NCBI GenBank assembly: GCA_903859705.1
Contig: CAIONQ010000126.1
Location: forward strand, 1-61,829
Origin: an uncultured Chthonomonas sp.
GTDB lineage: Bacteria > Armatimonadota > Chthonomonadetes > Chthonomonadales > Chthonomonadaceae
Reading direction: 5' to 3'
DNA: 61,829 nt
Of the stretch, positions 10,451 to 19,214 are shown piece by piece. A program made the position numbers and the translations under genes. The notes beneath the pieces were generated by a model, which saw nothing but the letters and a program-made list of their open reading frames with translations, made no database searches and had not been told where the DNA came from. Position 1 is the first letter of the stretch; each line of letters starts with the position of its first letter.

Positions 10451-10772
10451 GGAGCAAGGGGAATGAGAGGAATGAGGGGAACAAGTTTCCCGGGGCATGC
10501 CACCCGGCGCACCCTGGTACAGTGTAAGCCGGTCCGTGCCATGGCGCGGTAGTAATCGTCTCGCTGAACGGTGTACGGGCGGTGCCTTGTCCCTGCCCGC
10601 AGACTATCAGATCACACTCTGTAATCAACCAGCAGGCACAGCATTTCAGCCCCAACGCGGCGGCATAGGATAGCGAAGCCCCGCAAGCATAGTGCGGTAG
10701 AAATTGCTCTTCGTAGTCTTCCTGTTCTGGGCCCCCGTGGCCTTGCGTGCAACCTAAAATGCATCACCTTCG

Positions 10773-10817
10773 AGCCACTTCCAGCCCCCCGCCAAACGGT
10801 ACCGTTGCCGCCATAAC
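10773..10817. repeat. direct repeat, copy 1 (~45 bp)
   Basis: Begins AGCCACTTCCAGCCCC and continues through AAACGGTACCGTTG to CCATAAC. It contains the 12-bp perfect palindrome AACGGTACCGTT. The second copy begins 141 bases downstream and is identical apart from one inserted base here (GTTGCCGCC against GTTGCGCC). Function unknown; it could be a dispersed intergenic element or a protein-binding site. Confidence 0.75.
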
Positions 10818-10913
10818 TTCCTCTCGGGTTCACTGCGCGTTGCGATAGCAACTACGGCGTAGGGGCGAGGAACGAGCCATCGGGGAGAGGCAAGGAGAGG
10901 CACACCGTATCCC

Positions 10914-10957
10914 AGCCACTTCCAGCCCCCCGCCAAACGGTACCGTTGCGCCATAAC
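10914..10957. repeat. direct repeat, copy 2 (~44 bp)
   Basis: Second copy of the unit at 10773, identical except for one base fewer near the end, again centred on AACGGTACCGTT. The 96 bases between the copies are GC-rich and not repeated. Confidence 0.75.
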
Positions 10958-11063
10958 CAACCAACTGATGCGGGTGTGGATCACCTTGCGACGTCTGGCA
11001 TGCGTTGCTAAGTGATGGCATGGTTTTGCCTACAACCATCCAAAAATCCAGGTTTGAAACCAC

Positions 11064-11082
11064 ACTACGGTCCCATCGTAGT
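11064..11082. promoter_or_regulatory. small dyad upstream of the ABC transporter
   Basis: ACTACG (11064-11069) and CGTAGT (11077-11082) form an inverted repeat with a 7-base centre, about 40 bases before the ATG at 11124. The position fits an operator for a dimeric regulator. No local regulator gene is evident. Confidence 0.25.
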
Positions 11083-11123
11083 TCAATCATGAATAATTAC
11101 CGAACTACAACCTCGAGGATTCT

Positions 11124-12764
11124 ATGAGTTTCTGGCAGCCTATTGGTGTTTTGCTTGCCCTGCGGTTTGCGATGGCAAAAACTGAGTTCAAGAACAATCC
11201 CACTGCGCAGCTTGGCAGTATCTTAATGACGCTGACACTTGCGGTAAGTGCCAATGGCATGGGCCGTGCTCTTGCACATGAGTGGCGCCGTGCTTCTCCG
11301 GCAGTGGCTGTAACCAGCCTGGAGGGGGTGCTTATGGTAGTAGCAGGCGTGCTGGCCGTTGGCTGCCTTATGCCGGGAATGCTTAGCATGATGGGTGGGC
11401 TTCCACCTGAGGCCATTCTCAAGCCATTTTCCATCACCCGATTGGAGAGGTTGTGTGCCGAACTACTGGCCTGCTTGCTGGATATTCCTACCGTGTTGGC
11501 TATCCTCACAGTTCAGCCATTGTGTGTACAACTAATGCACGCCAACCATTTTGCTGCAGCCATTGCGCTGCTTACCGGCACGCTATTGATTGCGCTAATC
11601 ACGGGATTGTGCATTCGGGGTGCGGCATACCTGGGCTCTGAAGTTATGAGGCGCTTTCATCGCGCAGTGGAAGTTTCCCTGGTTACCACCCTGCTCTTTG
11701 TAGCGGTTTCAATTGCCATGCCGCCCGCATTTGCGGCCCTCACAAACCCGAAGGTGGCAGGCGCAAACCACCCCAATCTACAGTCAGAAACGGGGCCATT
11801 CCGTACGATTTCCCCCATGCATCTTGCAAGCTCCTGTGTTGTATCTGCAAGAGGTGGCGATAACACAGATGCTGCGGAGAGCCTTTGTATGCTTGCATTG
11901 GAGGCGGCTTGCCTCCTGGGTGCGGCCGCATGCATTAGCTGTAGACCCGCACCATTAGCAAACATCGGAAACCGCAGCGGCTTCGGCACCGCCGGCACTT
12001 ACAAACGCAACATAAGGCAAATGGGTGCGCTCCGTATGCCTGGCAATCGGTTGCAGCTATGCGCCCTATTTGTAACCGATCTCAAGCTGATGCTGCGCGA
12101 GCCACTACTATTCATCGGCTTGCGTCGGCCCGCGGCAATAATCCTGGTCGGCTTTTTCGCTTTACTTGCCCCGGATCTTGGCCAGAACCCGGTTTACAGC
12201 GTCAAAGAGATCTTATGCCTCACCGCCACAATTTATCCTTTCCTTTGGCAGCTGCAACTGCTATGTAACCGGTTCGGCGCAGACGCAGGAAAGGCAGCGC
12301 TGCTGTTTGGTTTCTCGCTGAACCGCCATTGGCTTATTGTTGGTAAGAACATCTCGCTTTTTACAATGCTGATGGTTATAAACGGCGGCTCGCTGGCGAG
12401 CCTTGCAGCGGTGGTGGGCTCCTCTCATGCCATTGGGCCCATCCTACTGCGTCTCCCTACAATCCTGATACTGGCAACCGCCGTTGGCAACGTGGTATCT
12501 GTGTTGTTGCCATTTTCTATCCCGCGATCGAATGGGAAGGAGGAGGATCCTCCCAATACGCTCCTTGGTACCTATGCTGGAATTATTGCGGGAATTGCCC
12601 TGTTGATGGAGTGTATGATGCCCATTACTGGCGATGCAGCGCTGACTCACCTGCAGTCTGTAGTACTTGTTTTGGGGTTATACACGGCATCGGTACTGTT
12701 TGCAGCCAGAAAACTTATGCAAACAGAACGCGCCATGATCGGCATTTTGGATGGAGGCAGATAG
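11124..12764 (+). CDS. ABC-2 type transporter permease, polytopic membrane protein
   Basis: A 546-residue hydrophobic protein with many membrane segments, including VLMVVAGVLAVGCLMPGML, FAAAIALLTGTLLIALITGL, SLVTTLLFVAVSIAM and a C-terminal VVLVLGLYTASVLF. I do not recognise a named family; its job is inferred from the ABC ATPase that follows with a 1-base overlap (TAGTG at 12762-12766). Together they would form an exporter or a multidrug-type efflux pump in the inner membrane. Substrate unknown. CGAGGATTCT just before the ATG contains a fair ribosome binding site (GAGG). Confidence 0.65.
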   Translation: MSFWQPIGVLLALRFAMAKTEFKNNPTAQLGSILMTLTLAVSANGMGRALAHEWRRASPAVAVTSLEGVLMVVAGVLAVGCLMPGMLSMMGGLPPEAILKPFSITRLERLCAELLACLLDIPTVLAILTVQPLCVQLMHANHFAAAIALLTGTLLIALITGLCIRGAAYLGSEVMRRFHRAVEVSLVTTLLFVAVSIAMPPAFAALTNPKVAGANHPNLQSETGPFRTISPMHLASSCVVSARGGDNTDAAESLCMLALEAACLLGAAACISCRPAPLANIGNRSGFGTAGTYKRNIRQMGALRMPGNRLQLCALFVTDLKLMLREPLLFIGLRRPAAIILVGFFALLAPDLGQNPVYSVKEILCLTATIYPFLWQLQLLCNRFGADAGKAALLFGFSLNRHWLIVGKNISLFTMLMVINGGSLASLAAVVGSSHAIGPILLRLPTILILATAVGNVVSVLLPFSIPRSNGKEEDPPNTLLGTYAGIIAGIALLMECMMPITGDAALTHLQSVVLVLGLYTASVLFAARKLMQTERAMIGILDGGR

Positions 12765-13543
12765 TGGTATCCAACGATTACGGAATTTTTGCTAATGAGC
12801 TGGTGTACGGGTATGGCTCCGGGCTTGTGCTTAATGGGGCCACTGTTGCGCTTAAACAGGGTGAGTTGTACGGCCTGTTGGGTAAAAATGGTGCGGGCAA
12901 ATCTACCTTTATCCGGGCTCTATGTGGGTTTATGAAGCCGGCCTCCGGCGAAATTGTTGTGGCCGGGGTAGATGTTATGAAAGACCCAGTATCACTTCGC
13001 AGGCATATTGGCGTGGTATCGGAAGACGTTGAGGTTTACGAGAAGCTAACCGCCGTGGAGTTTCTGGTGTTTGCTGGCCAGATGCATGGGCTTGCAGCAA
13101 AGGAGGCCCGCGCCAGGGCCAACGAGCTGCTTGCAATGCTGGAGCTAAGCGCCGCTGCAGACCGGGCAATCCATGGTTTCTCACTTGGGATGAAGAAGAA
13201 AACTGCCTTCGCGGCGGCGCTCATCCATACACCCAGTGTGTTGTTTCTGGATGAACCGTTTAACGGCGTGGATGCAGCATCAGTGCGGGAGCTATGTAAC
13301 CTGCTGTTGTGGCTCACCTCCGAGCGGGGAGTCACCATCCTGCTCACCTCCCATGTAACCGAGATGATACAGCGTCTGTGCACCCGGGTGGAATTCCTGA
13401 TAGATGGAAAGATTGTTAATGAAGAAACCGCTCGAGACCGTTACGAAGAGTCTCTCGGCCACAATGCCTCTCTGGAAGACCTTTTAATTGCGATCTCAAT
13501 CGAAGGAAACGCGACACGGCAGGGCATTGGGTTTTGGAGTTAG
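12764..13543 (+). CDS. ABC transporter ATP-binding protein (ABC-2 export type)
   Basis: A 259-residue ATPase. Walker A GKNGAGKST (K46); Q-loop region around VVSED; signature in the exporter form FSLGMKKK rather than LSGGQ; Walker B VLFLDEPFNGVD; switch histidine in TSHVTEM. This layout is typical of ABC-2 drug, polysaccharide or Nod-type exporters. The GTG at 12764 is chosen as start because GGAGG at 12753-12757 sits at the right distance and it overlaps the permease stop by one base. Earlier in-frame starts would run deep into the permease gene. Confidence 0.88.
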   Translation: MVSNDYGIFANELVYGYGSGLVLNGATVALKQGELYGLLGKNGAGKSTFIRALCGFMKPASGEIVVAGVDVMKDPVSLRRHIGVVSEDVEVYEKLTAVEFLVFAGQMHGLAAKEARARANELLAMLELSAAADRAIHGFSLGMKKKTAFAAALIHTPSVLFLDEPFNGVDAASVRELCNLLLWLTSERGVTILLTSHVTEMIQRLCTRVEFLIDGKIVNEETARDRYEESLGHNASLEDLLIAISIEGNATRQGIGFWS

Positions 13544-13601
13544 GCGATGGGTGGCAAACGCCGCGCAGAAGCCCACTTCCCTTCTTCCCTATTTCCTTTC
13601 C

Positions 13602-14561
13602 TCACAGCTCAAGGCTCATCTGATCGGAATCCGTAAGGGATATCTGGCGAACTTTAGAATCAGTGAGGCGTTCGGAGTAGCGGGAGTAGGCATCCATTAC
13701 ATCTATGCGTACTTTTGCACTGGAGCCCGGATACACGTTGTTTAGCAGCCATTTCCGTTCTTCAAACGCTTCGGAGCGCGGCAGTGCTATCCACCAGGCC
13801 TTTGGCTCTTCGCCAAACCACCGGTACCCCCTGCCCTTCAACAACTCTTTGCGATCAAAAGGTGCATTCAGAGCCCAGATCTTTTCGTCCACCCGGGATG
13901 CCGCCATAAGTATCTGTTTGAGTGCGGGGTTTGCGTGCTTTTCAGTGCGATGCAGTACCTCTAACAGGGCCCTGCAATCCATCATGGCGCCGTGCGCCTC
14001 GTAAAAGAAGCCGCAGCGGTTTGCAATAAACTCAAGGGATGAGCCAGAGAATCCCATATCTTTCCAGGCCACTTCTGCGTAAGAGCATCCCCAGGCAAGC
14101 TGCGCAAATGCCGGGTAACGGCGTTCTATCATCACCCTATCAAAGCGTGCATTGTGTGCAATTACAAGGTGAGCTCCGCTGATGATACGATCTACCGCCG
14201 CATCATCAAACTTCTTGCCCTGGATCATAGGCTGGGTTATGCCATGTACTTTTGTTGCAGATTCTGCAATTGGCACACCGGGATCTTCATACGCCCCATA
14301 GGTATCTGTAATCCGATAAACAGCCCCGGTTACGGCATCAAACTCAAACCGCAGTATGGCAAGTTCAATTACACGATCAGCAGATTCCAATCCGGTGGTT
14401 TCGGTATCGAGTATCAGCCCTATGCGCACCGGCCTGCCAACGGGCGCGTCTCCATAACCATGATGAACAGCAAGGCGGCGCAGCACGCGGTAATCTGGAT
14501 GTGATTCCAGCAGATCGGCGGCTTTTTCCAGTTCAAACAAATCGTCGGCGCTCACACCCAT
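13602..14561 (-). CDS. DEDDh 3'-5' exonuclease (DNA polymerase III epsilon-like)
   Basis: A 319-residue protein with a DnaQ-type exonuclease domain at ~45-215: ExoI LDTETTGL (D52, E54), ExoII in IAHNARFDR, ExoIII HGAMMDC (H-x-A-x2-D, so DEDDh type). The C-terminal ~100 residues (KGRGYRWFGEEPKAWW...) form an extra domain seen in stand-alone exonucleases of this kind. It removes 3' nucleotides, probably in repair or as a proofreading-type activity; fusion to a polymerase is absent. It starts 6 bases after the stop of another exonuclease gene, so they form an operon on the minus strand. Confidence 0.85.
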   Translation of the reverse strand: MGVSADDLFELEKAADLLESHPDYRVLRRLAVHHGYGDAPVGRPVRIGLILDTETTGLESADRVIELAILRFEFDAVTGAVYRITDTYGAYEDPGVPIAESATKVHGITQPMIQGKKFDDAAVDRIISGAHLVIAHNARFDRVMIERRYPAFAQLAWGCSYAEVAWKDMGFSGSSLEFIANRCGFFYEAHGAMMDCRALLEVLHRTEKHANPALKQILMAASRVDEKIWALNAPFDRKELLKGRGYRWFGEEPKAWWIALPRSEAFEERKWLLNNVYPGSSAKVRIDVMDAYSRYSERLTDSKVRQISLTDSDQMSLEL

Positions 14562-14567
14562 CTCCTA

Positions 14568-15422
14568 TCAGAAATCCAGGCCACGCAGCGTGCGCAGTTT
14601 GCGCCACTCATCCAGGAAGATTTGCAGGTGCTCGCTGCCCCCGGCAATCAATTGTTCCAGATACTCCTGAACCATGCGTTGCTCCGTTTTGTACTGTTCT
14701 GCGGTAAAGTGCCCCGCTACATAGGCGGTACGCAGCCACAGCAGGTAGGTTGTGAAGGCATCGAACTGATTGTAGTGAACAATGGCATCCAATTCGCCAC
14801 GCATCCACATGCCAGCCACATCATCGCCAGAGGTACCCAGCTTGCCTGGGATGCCACAAACCACCGCCATCTCGTTTAGTGATATGCCAGAGGTACGCCC
14901 AAAGCCAGCGTAGATATCCATCAGGTCTACATTGCAATCCTGCCCACGGGCAAAGTAATCGTTGCCTTCCCAGGGTTTGTTGGGGCGGGTGCAAAACTCC
15001 TTTGCCTGCACACCAAGGGCGGCGGCACGCTGTACCACAATCTTGAGATCGGCATTGATGGAGTTAAAGCCAACCACTTGCGGCTGATACTTGCCCACAC
15101 CTGATAGAAAAGAGCGAACGATATGGGATTCGGCCACACGCTCAGGGTTACCGGTATCTTCTGGAAGGGTAATAAGCCGCAACCTCACATCGCCAGCACG
15201 GTAGTGGCGCTCCAGCACAACAAGGGAAACCAGGCGGCACATGGCTGTGCGTAAAAACGGCATAGGCTCTTCCTCGGTGGCCCCTGCCCGTTTCCACATC
15301 TCGTGTATCACTTCATGATCGGGCATCTCTTCGGGCAAATGATAGAGCATACGGCCGGAGACCGGGTCCGGTATCCACTCGGAGTCGAAAGCCCAAACGC
15401 GATCGAATACGGACTTAATCAT
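14568..15422 (-). CDS. PolB-type 3'-5' exonuclease-like protein (PF10108 type)
   Basis: A 284-residue protein with features of the 'predicted 3'-5' exonuclease related to DNA polymerase B' family: ExoI-like WAFDSEWIPD (D13, E15), ExoII-like VVGFNSINADLKIV, and a late HYNQFDAFTTYLLWLR with the last acidic residue. Upstream partner of the DEDDh exonuclease. Family knowledge is limited; processing of DNA or RNA 3' ends is expected. The terminator at 15465-15494 separates it from glyA, so its own promoter should lie in 15423-15464. Confidence 0.75.
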   Translation of the reverse strand: MIKSVFDRVWAFDSEWIPDPVSGRMLYHLPEEMPDHEVIHEMWKRAGATEEEPMPFLRTAMCRLVSLVVLERHYRAGDVRLRLITLPEDTGNPERVAESHIVRSFLSGVGKYQPQVVGFNSINADLKIVVQRAAALGVQAKEFCTRPNKPWEGNDYFARGQDCNVDLMDIYAGFGRTSGISLNEMAVVCGIPGKLGTSGDDVAGMWMRGELDAIVHYNQFDAFTTYLLWLRTAYVAGHFTAEQYKTEQRMVQEYLEQLIAGGSEHLQIFLDEWRKLRTLRGLDF

Positions 15423-15452
15423 GAGCTAACCTCTGGCCGCGTGGCCAACAAC

Positions 15453-15494
15453 ATAAAACAAACATGGCTCCAGAGATGCGCGTCTCTGGAGCCA
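15453..15494 (-). terminator. intrinsic terminator of glyA
   Basis: On the minus strand, TGGCTCCAGAGA (15494-15483) pairs perfectly with TCTCTGGAGCCA (15476-15465) around a 6-base loop, followed by TGTTTGTTTTATG. A 12-bp stem plus T-rich tail is a strong Rho-independent terminator just past the glyA stop at 15514. Confidence 0.85.
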
Positions 15495-15513
15495 CAAGGC
15501 ATCTGCGCAGCAA

Positions 15514-16920
15514 TTAGATATCGATGCCCGGTACAGGGAATGCACCGCTCTGGCACAGCTCGGTTACTTCGGCCCGTACCTTGGCCAGCACTTCGGTATC
15601 GAACTTGTACTCTTTGCCGTCCTTGGTACAGGCTGCCGCAACGCGGTCCATCCAATCAGCGATCTGTACCATCTGCGCCTCTTTAAACCCACGGGACGTG
15701 GTGGCCGGAGTGCCGATGCGAATGCCACTTGGCGAGAAGGGTTTGCGCGGATCGTTTGGCACGGAGTTGAAGTTGGTTTCCAGGCCAGCGGTGTACAGCG
15801 CCCTTGCGTAAGGCTTGCCCGGGATATTGCGGGATTTCATAACATCCACCAGTATCAGGTGGTTATCGGTACCACCCGTAACCAGCGAGAAACCACGCTG
15901 CATAAGCGCATCGGCAAGCGCCTTAGCGTTAGCAGAAATCTGCGCAGCATACTGGCGGAACTCTTCGGTTGCAGCCTCTTTAAAGCACACAGCCAGCGCC
16001 GCGATGGTGTTGTTGTGTGGGCCACCCTGCAGGGTTGGGAAAACAGCCTTATCGATACGATCTGGCAGGCGATGATCCGGGTTATCCTTCATTGCGCGAT
16101 CTTTGCACAGGATAAATCCACCGCGTGGTCCACGAATAGCTTTGTGGCTGGTGGAAGTTACAACATCGGCATATGGTACTGGATCGGGATGTTTGCCGCC
16201 AACAATCAGGCCATTGATGTGAGCGATATCTGCAACCAGATAGGCATCCACTTCGTCGGCGATTTCACGGAATCGCTTAAAATCCCAGAACCGTGGATAG
16301 GCAGTGCCACCTGCAAAAATTACATGTGGGCGAACGCGCTTTGCAATTGCGAGAATCTCATCATAATCCAGCAGGCCCGTTTCTGGATCCATACCGGTTA
16401 TGCCCTGCTCTGTATTAATTCCGTAGTAATACGGGTCATATATCATGCCGCTGAAGTTAACCGACCAGCCATGCGTTAGATGACCACCGCTTGGCAGGTG
16501 CATACCCAGCACCCTGTCGCCGGGTTTCATCAGGGCGAAGTACGCAGCCATGTTTGCTGGCGAGCCGCTGTTGGGCTGCACATTCGCATGGTCGGCACCA
16601 AATAGCGCCTTAGCACGGTCTCGAGCCAGGTTCTCTACAAGGTCAACCAGCTCGTTGCCTTCGTAGTAGCGCTTGTCTGGATACCCTTCGGAATACTTGT
16701 TGCAGAACACCGTGGACATCGCCTGCATTACTGCCGCGGTGGTGTAGTTTTCGCTGGGAATAAGGCGGATGATATCTGCCTGGCGCTTCACCTCTTTAAC
16801 GGTGATGTCGTACAGATCAGGATCTACGGCACGCAAGTACTCAAAGCTGGATGTTGTGGAAACATAGGGAGCATCGGCGCGCAACTGTGCGGCCCGGCTC
16901 TGTAATTCTGAAGCTGACAT
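15514..16920 (-). CDS. glyA: serine hydroxymethyltransferase
   Basis: A 468-residue PLP enzyme that interconverts serine and glycine while loading one-carbon units onto tetrahydrofolate. Conserved pieces: IRLIPSENYTTAAVMQAMST, NKYSEGYPDKRYYEGNE, NVQPNSGSPANMAAYFAL, VADIAHINGLI, and the PLP-lysine motif TSTSHKAIRGPRGG (K260). It is longer than the usual ~420 residues, with an N-terminal extension (residues ~1-25), and has an insertion around YYYGINTEQGITGMDPETG. Bacterial SHMT normally has TTTHK; the S-H-K-A variant keeps the lysine. GAGAGG precedes the ATG. Flanked by its own terminator. Confidence 0.95.
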   Translation of the reverse strand: MSASELQSRAAQLRADAPYVSTTSSFEYLRAVDPDLYDITVKEVKRQADIIRLIPSENYTTAAVMQAMSTVFCNKYSEGYPDKRYYEGNELVDLVENLARDRAKALFGADHANVQPNSGSPANMAAYFALMKPGDRVLGMHLPSGGHLTHGWSVNFSGMIYDPYYYGINTEQGITGMDPETGLLDYDEILAIAKRVRPHVIFAGGTAYPRFWDFKRFREIADEVDAYLVADIAHINGLIVGGKHPDPVPYADVVTSTSHKAIRGPRGGFILCKDRAMKDNPDHRLPDRIDKAVFPTLQGGPHNNTIAALAVCFKEAATEEFRQYAAQISANAKALADALMQRGFSLVTGGTDNHLILVDVMKSRNIPGKPYARALYTAGLETNFNSVPNDPRKPFSPSGIRIGTPATTSRGFKEAQMVQIADWMDRVAAACTKDGKEYKFDTEVLAKVRAEVTELCQSGAFPVPGIDI

Positions 16921-17084
16921 TATGTGGGGTTATCCTCTCCAAATATCTGGTGGGTAAAGATGCTTCTATTAATGAAACTGCGCGAAACGTGAAATCGGCG
17001 AAACTGCAAGAGTTATCGGAGCGGGTGCACGGTTTGTGGCAGTTTACCTCTGGCCCTTGCGGGGTGTCAAACCAGGCACAGGCG

Positions 17085-17948
17085 TCAATAATCTACCGGT
17101 CTCAGGTAGTAATCGTTGATTGATGTGGATGAGAGCATTGCTGTGGTCGGCAAATGCCGCTTCCAGTGCGTGCCATCCAGGCGGCGTTTGACGATGCCAA
17201 TCTCCTCTTGCGGGAAGCCCATTTCCAGGAGCCGGGGAACCGTAAATCCGCGAAGGAGATAGAAAAGAATTCGATCAGCTCTGGGATACGATATGCCGAA
17301 ATCTCCTTCATCAGTTTGCCCAACAATCAGGTCGGCCGAGGCGGGCTTGCTAACGATAACTTCGGGAACGCCAACATACCTGGCGATATCCCATACCTGG
17401 GATTTGAACAGATCACCCAGTGGGTTTACTGGGGGGCTATCATCGGCATGCCAGGTGTAGTACCCAAACAGGCGCTCGGTTTTATTGCCAGTGCCTACCG
17501 GGATTGTGCCGAGCTTCTGGCTCTGATCAAACAAAATTGTCATTCGGATGCGTGCCATCACGTTTCCGCGGCGGCGGCCATCGGCATCCGGGCAAAACTG
17601 CAGATACCCATCGGCGGCATCTGTAATTACGATGGTTTGCAGATTTATACCGGAGGCTTGCTGCACCAGCACGGCATGATCCAGGCTATCCTGCGAGGAG
17701 GTTTTGTAAGGCATGCGAATGCCGAACACATTTTCCGGGCCAAGAGCACGCGCAAGCAGGATGGCCACAAGGGCAGAATCCACACCGCCAGATACGCCGA
17801 CCACTGCGGTTTTGAAACCACGGCGGCGTGTAATCTCATCCTGCAGGAAGGCCACAAGCCAATCTGTGAGGAGTTCTACATTAACCTTGAGGTTATCATC
17901 CGATTCCACATCGAGAACGGGAGCCGAAATAATGGGAAGCCGGGTCAT
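17085..17948 (-). CDS. nadE: NAD+ synthase (synthetase domain)
   Basis: A 287-residue ATP-pyrophosphatase-fold enzyme that amidates deamido-NAD+. P-loop GVSGGVDSALVA (S53-S58), GTGNKTERLFGYYTWHADD, KSQVWDIARYVGVPE, KPASADL, QTDEGDFG. The ATG at 17948 is chosen: it overlaps the upstream gene's stop as ATGA, while the longer frame to 18161 merely reads through the neighbour. It lacks the glutaminase domain, which is encoded separately just upstream. Confidence 0.93.
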   Translation of the reverse strand: MTRLPIISAPVLDVESDDNLKVNVELLTDWLVAFLQDEITRRRGFKTAVVGVSGGVDSALVAILLARALGPENVFGIRMPYKTSSQDSLDHAVLVQQASGINLQTIVITDAADGYLQFCPDADGRRRGNVMARIRMTILFDQSQKLGTIPVGTGNKTERLFGYYTWHADDSPPVNPLGDLFKSQVWDIARYVGVPEVIVSKPASADLIVGQTDEGDFGISYPRADRILFYLLRGFTVPRLLEMGFPQEEIGIVKRRLDGTHWKRHLPTTAMLSSTSINDYYLRPVDY

Positions 17949-18895
17949 CTCACGCCTCCTGTATTGCCAGTATCCTGAGAGCCGGCAACCATGCCTGTGT
18001 AGGGATGCCTTGCAATCTGATCCAGCTCCATGGTTACATCTCCAAGGGCGGCCTCCAAATCTGCAAGCAGAGGCGAGGCAGCGCGTGCAGCGGCCACATC
18101 TTCCCTGTCCAGCGTGGCGGTTATCAGGCACTCTTCCAGGGAGGAGCCTTTTACAATGCAATTGCCCCAGGGGTCTACCACCTGAGAGGCACCTGTAAAG
18201 CCCTTGCCGCCTTCAAAGCCTACCAGGCCGGAGTACACAACCCATACGTTGTGTTCGTCTGCAATGCAGGGAAGAAGAACATTCCAGCGTGCCACATTGC
18301 CGATGTGCTGCCCGGAGAAATCTCTGCCAGGGGATGCGCTTACAATATAAAGGATTTGTGCACCTTTAAGTGCCGCGATGGTAGCCGAAACGGAGTGCCA
18401 GGCATCTTCGCAAATAAGCATTGCGGCTCTACCAAAGCGGGTATCCATAGCGGCAACGGATCGCCCACGGGATACAAACCGTTTTTCATCAAATACGCCA
18501 TAGGTTGGCAGAAAGAATTTGCGGTGCACATGAACGAGGGCGGCAGGCACCGAGGAGTCTATCCCGGAAAGCGTTACATAGGCGGCACTGTTATAGTATT
18601 TGCCATCGCCCAGCTCATAAAAGCCAAGGCACACATCCAGCACAGCATCTGTGCGCTTGACCCGGCTTCTATAAAGTGCAAGCAAATCCTGAAAAAGCTG
18701 TTCTCGAGAACGCGCTACATCGCGAACCCCACCCTCCAGAAAGTATCCGGACAGGCAGGTTTCTGGCAGAACCAGTACATCGGTATCTGGCCGTTCATCT
18801 TCAAGCTGTTCAAACAGATCCCCAATTCGGTTGAGGTTGAACGGGTAGTCGCCCTTGCGGGGCTTGATCTGCGCTGCGGCAACATGAACTTTCAT
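17945..18895 (-). CDS. nitrilase-superfamily amidase, likely glutaminase subunit of NAD+ synthetase
   Basis: A 316-residue carbon-nitrogen hydrolase with the Glu-Lys-Cys triad E45 (LPETCLSGY), K126 (HRKFFLPTYG) and C162 (LICEDAWHS). It overlaps nadE by 4 bases (ATGA at 17945-17948) and precedes it. In glutamine-dependent NAD+ synthetases this domain is fused to NadE and supplies ammonia from glutamine, so I infer a two-polypeptide version of that enzyme. It could instead hydrolyse another amide. The minus-strand ATG at 18895 gives an immediate nitrilase start (MKVHVAAAQIKPRKGD). Confidence 0.85.
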   Translation of the reverse strand: MKVHVAAAQIKPRKGDYPFNLNRIGDLFEQLEDERPDTDVLVLPETCLSGYFLEGGVRDVARSREQLFQDLLALYRSRVKRTDAVLDVCLGFYELGDGKYYNSAAYVTLSGIDSSVPAALVHVHRKFFLPTYGVFDEKRFVSRGRSVAAMDTRFGRAAMLICEDAWHSVSATIAALKGAQILYIVSASPGRDFSGQHIGNVARWNVLLPCIADEHNVWVVYSGLVGFEGGKGFTGASQVVDPWGNCIVKGSSLEECLITATLDREDVAAARAASPLLADLEAALGDVTMELDQIARHPYTGMVAGSQDTGNTGGVR

Positions 18896-19214
18896 CGCAA
18901 AAGATGCCTCTCTAAGCCTGGCAGCAGGTGTAAAAGTATGGATGAATTGTACCTTATCCGTCTCGAGGCAGTCGGCGGCGGATGTTGAAGGATTGTTTGT
19001 CGGCTCACAGATAAACTGACCGGGGCTGTTACATCGGTTTTGATTAAATAGGCTGGCAATTTTCTATAACCGCATCAAAGCTCAGCATTCTCTGCGACAA
19101 ACGCCGGATTCAACACCTCATAATAGGTATCAAGAATCTACCCGTCACCATACTGTGTGTGTGGATTGTATGTATGGGCGGCGGCAGCATAGAAATGTAT
19201 GGAAGGAAAGCAGT
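18896..19214. other. divergent intergenic region
   Basis: It separates the minus-strand NAD synthetase operon from the plus-strand cytochrome operon. It holds the promoter candidate at 19040-19069; no gene or RNA is evident. The 5' end of the downstream open frame (19155-19214) translates to unlikely protein sequence. Confidence 0.4.
19040..19069 (+). promoter_or_regulatory. promoter candidate for the DUF1592/DUF1552 operon
   Basis: TTGATT (19040-19045) and CTATAA (19064-19069) are 18 bases apart. This leaves a leader of about 140 bases before the coding region. The fit to consensus is moderate. Confidence 0.3.

Larger units (their letters stand above)
10451..11123. other. 673-bp non-coding region with direct repeats
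   Basis: No convincing gene: all open frames are short and of odd composition. It starts with a G/A-rich tract just after the addA-like stop (ggagcaagggg, then gaatgagagg). It contains the two repeat copies at 10773 and 10914 and a small dyad at 11064-11082 shortly before the ABC transporter. The long spacing is unusual for this gene-dense window and suggests a site where repeated elements have inserted. Confidence 0.5.

Noticed and set aside
10451-11123. Possible CRISPR or tandem array because of repeated units
   Set aside because: Only two copies, separated by a long GC-rich spacer with unequal unit length; no array or cas gene.
15859-16479. 206-codon open frame antisense to glyA
   Set aside because: Mirrors a highly conserved gene; no domain features, and it is explained by codon bias.
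17154-18988. Long antisense open frames over nadE and the nitrilase gene (274 and 327 codons)
   Set aside because: They are the opposite strand of two clearly conserved enzymes; their translations lack recognisable motifs.
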